DNA of 6,418 nt from contig VGJG01000105.1 of the NCBI GenBank assembly GCA_016867615.1, forward strand, positions 1 through 6,418, given 5' to 3'. The notes under the pieces are model-generated. The model was not told the origin of the DNA, searched no databases, and saw nothing but the letters and a program-made list of their open reading frames with translations. This stretch comes from Candidatus Aminicenantota bacterium (GTDB lineage: Bacteria > Acidobacteriota > Aminicenantia > Aminicenantales > JAFGAV01). Of the stretch, positions 5,362 through 6,418 are shown piece after piece; position 1 is the first letter of the stretch, and every line of letters begins with the position of its first letter. Both the position numbers and the translations under genes were made by a program.

Positions 5362-6418
5362 TCAATCGAGGCGAAGGACGATCGTCAGCGCCGCGAATTC
5401 CCCGCGCTTACCGGCCGGAAATGCGATCCTCAGGCCGTCCCCATCCATCGCCGCCCCCTCGACGGAGCGGACGAGCCCGCCGTGCTTCATGGGAAGCGCA
5501 TAGGACTCCCCCGCCCATCCCCAGGCCTTGACCTCCAGAAGGCGGCCGTCCCCCCGAACGCTTTCCAGGCGCAATCCCCTGCTGGGAGCTCCGATCTCGG
5601 GGCGGGCCTCGTTCGGGAGGATTTCCACGAACGGCGGAATGTCGAATTCCAGGACGTCCGAGCCCGAGGCCGCGAACCTGACTTCCGGCCTCACGGCCCG
5701 TTCGGACCGGAAGTCTTCGAAACGGCGGCCGGCGCCGTTCAGCCGGGCTGCGCTCACCCGAGCTCCGGGGCCGAGGCCGGGGGCCGCGACGACCGTCCAT
5801 CCTTCCGCTCCCCGTCCGGTGAAGCGGACGACGATCCCCTGTTCCCCTCGGGAATACTCAATATTGAAAGTCGCTCCGCCGGCGCGGATCCCCTCGATCG
5901 ACGCCTTTTCCCAGGCGGCGGGAAAGGAGGGCCGGAAGACGAGCGATTTGGATAGAGAGTCGATTTCAATCCCCAGCAGCCCCTTGACCACGGGCAGGAC
6001 GATTCCTCCCGTTGAAAAGCCCTGATGGGCGACGGCTTCCGCGGGCCAGATGTTCCGGACGCCCGTGAACAGCTCCGTGACCGAGCCGAGCCCGTTTTCG
6101 AAGGTATGGCGGACGTTGGCCGAAAGCGCGGCCTCGGCCTGAAGAGGAAACCCGTTTCGGTAAAGGGCCGTGGCCAGCCAGCCCGTGAGAAAAGGCCAGA
6201 CGGCGCCGTAGTTGTAGCTCAGGGGGTCATAGCGCCCGCTCTCCGAGGAAATCATCCTCACCCCCCAGTCGGTCATCATATCGGGGCGGCACAGCCTCTC
6301 CAAAGTCCGTACGGCCCCCTCGCCGGCCGCCAGGTCCCAGGCAAGACCGAAAGACGGCCAAGGGGTGACCTCCCGGACTTTTTCCCCGCCGGCATGCAAG
6401 GCGTACACATAGAGCCCA
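5362..6418 (-). CDS. Glycogen-debranching / GH63-like (alpha/alpha)6-barrel glycoside hydrolase, C-terminal part
   Basis: This is the C-terminal 351 or so residues of a carbohydrate-active enzyme; the gene continues past the right edge. The frame stays open upstream of the GTG at 6408-6406 (Gly-Leu-Tyr codons precede it), so that GTG is an internal valine. Visible barrel motifs, numbered from that valine: TPWPSFGLAWD (15-25), YDPLSYNYGAVWP.LTGW (60-77), LGSVTELFTG (107-116) with a conserved-looking Glu112 that may be catalytic, and AHQGFSTGG (127-135) followed by VKGLLGIEID (141-150). Together they match the C-terminal half of amylo-alpha-1,6-glucosidase/GH63-like barrels. Residues from about 155 to the end are beta-rich and look like a trailing beta-sandwich domain. 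The likely substrate is an alpha-glucan or another oligosaccharide; signal peptide and location cannot be judged because the N-terminus is missing. It converges on the cyclodeaminase-family gene, so it is not co-transcribed with it. Confidence 0.82.
   Translation of the reverse strand, partial: GLYVYALHAGGEKVREVTPWPSFGLAWDLAAGEGAVRTLERLCRPDMMTDWGVRMISSESGRYDPLSYNYGAVWPFLTGWLATALYRNGFPLQAEAALSANVRHTFENGLGSVTELFTGVRNIWPAEAVAHQGFSTGGIVLPVVKGLLGIEIDSLSKSLVFRPSFPAAWEKASIEGIRAGGATFNIEYSRGEQGIVVRFTGRGAEGWTVVAAPGLGPGARVSAARLNGAGRRFEDFRSERAVRPEVRFAASGSDVLEFDIPPFVEILPNEARPEIGAPSRGLRLESVRGDGRLLEVKAWGWAGESYALPMKHGGLVRSVEGAAMDGDGLRIAFPAGKRGEFAALTIVLRLD

Noticed and set aside
5482..6025. Plus-strand open frames opposite the glycoside hydrolase
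   Set aside because: No motifs, biased composition, and full overlap with a minus-strand gene that has recognisable barrel motifs.

Overview
The window is a GC-rich piece of bacterial chromosome holding six protein-coding genes. Both edge genes are cut. Nothing in it looks like an RNA gene, an insertion sequence, a CRISPR array or a phage. Shine-Dalgarno sites, tight polycistronic spacing and the protein families all point to Bacteria. Taxonomy cannot be fixed from the sequence alone. The mix of families and the base composition remind me of an uncultured Acidobacteriota/Aminicenantota-like genome, but that is a low-confidence impression.

Left block, plus strand, 1-2995: a probable three-gene operon. 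First comes the 3' part of a large alkaline phosphatase superfamily hydrolase (type I phosphodiesterase / nucleotide pyrophosphatase group), open at the left edge. Next is a 63-residue protein with a ribbon-helix-helix-like core and a charged tail. Last is a 275-residue membrane protein whose membrane/cytosolic layout resembles Oxa1/YidC/EMC3-type insertases and which carries a predicted extracytoplasmic beta domain. Gaps are 14 and 36 bases and the two downstream genes have good ribosome binding sites. The phosphatase has all the expected metal and nucleophile residues. The other two have no assigned function.

Middle block, plus strand, 3112-5212: a two-gene unit separated from the left block by an AT-rich, promoter-like gap. 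It encodes a fold-type I PLP aminotransferase and, one base after its stop codon, an ornithine cyclodeaminase / mu-crystallin family NAD(P)-dependent enzyme. Such a pair could make or consume an amino acid through a cyclic imine or keto acid (for example proline or pipecolate type chemistry, or alanine-type reductive amination). The substrate cannot be read from the sequence.

Right block: a 149-base convergent gap (5213-5361) rich in GC inverted repeats, which probably separates the converging transcripts. Then comes the C-terminal part of a minus-strand (alpha/alpha)6-barrel glycoside hydrolase resembling glycogen-debranching / GH63-like enzymes, running off the right edge.

No clear-cut new system is visible. 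The most interesting leads are the uncharacterised RHH-like protein plus insertase-like membrane protein linked to the phosphatase, and the coupled aminotransferase-cyclodeaminase pair.
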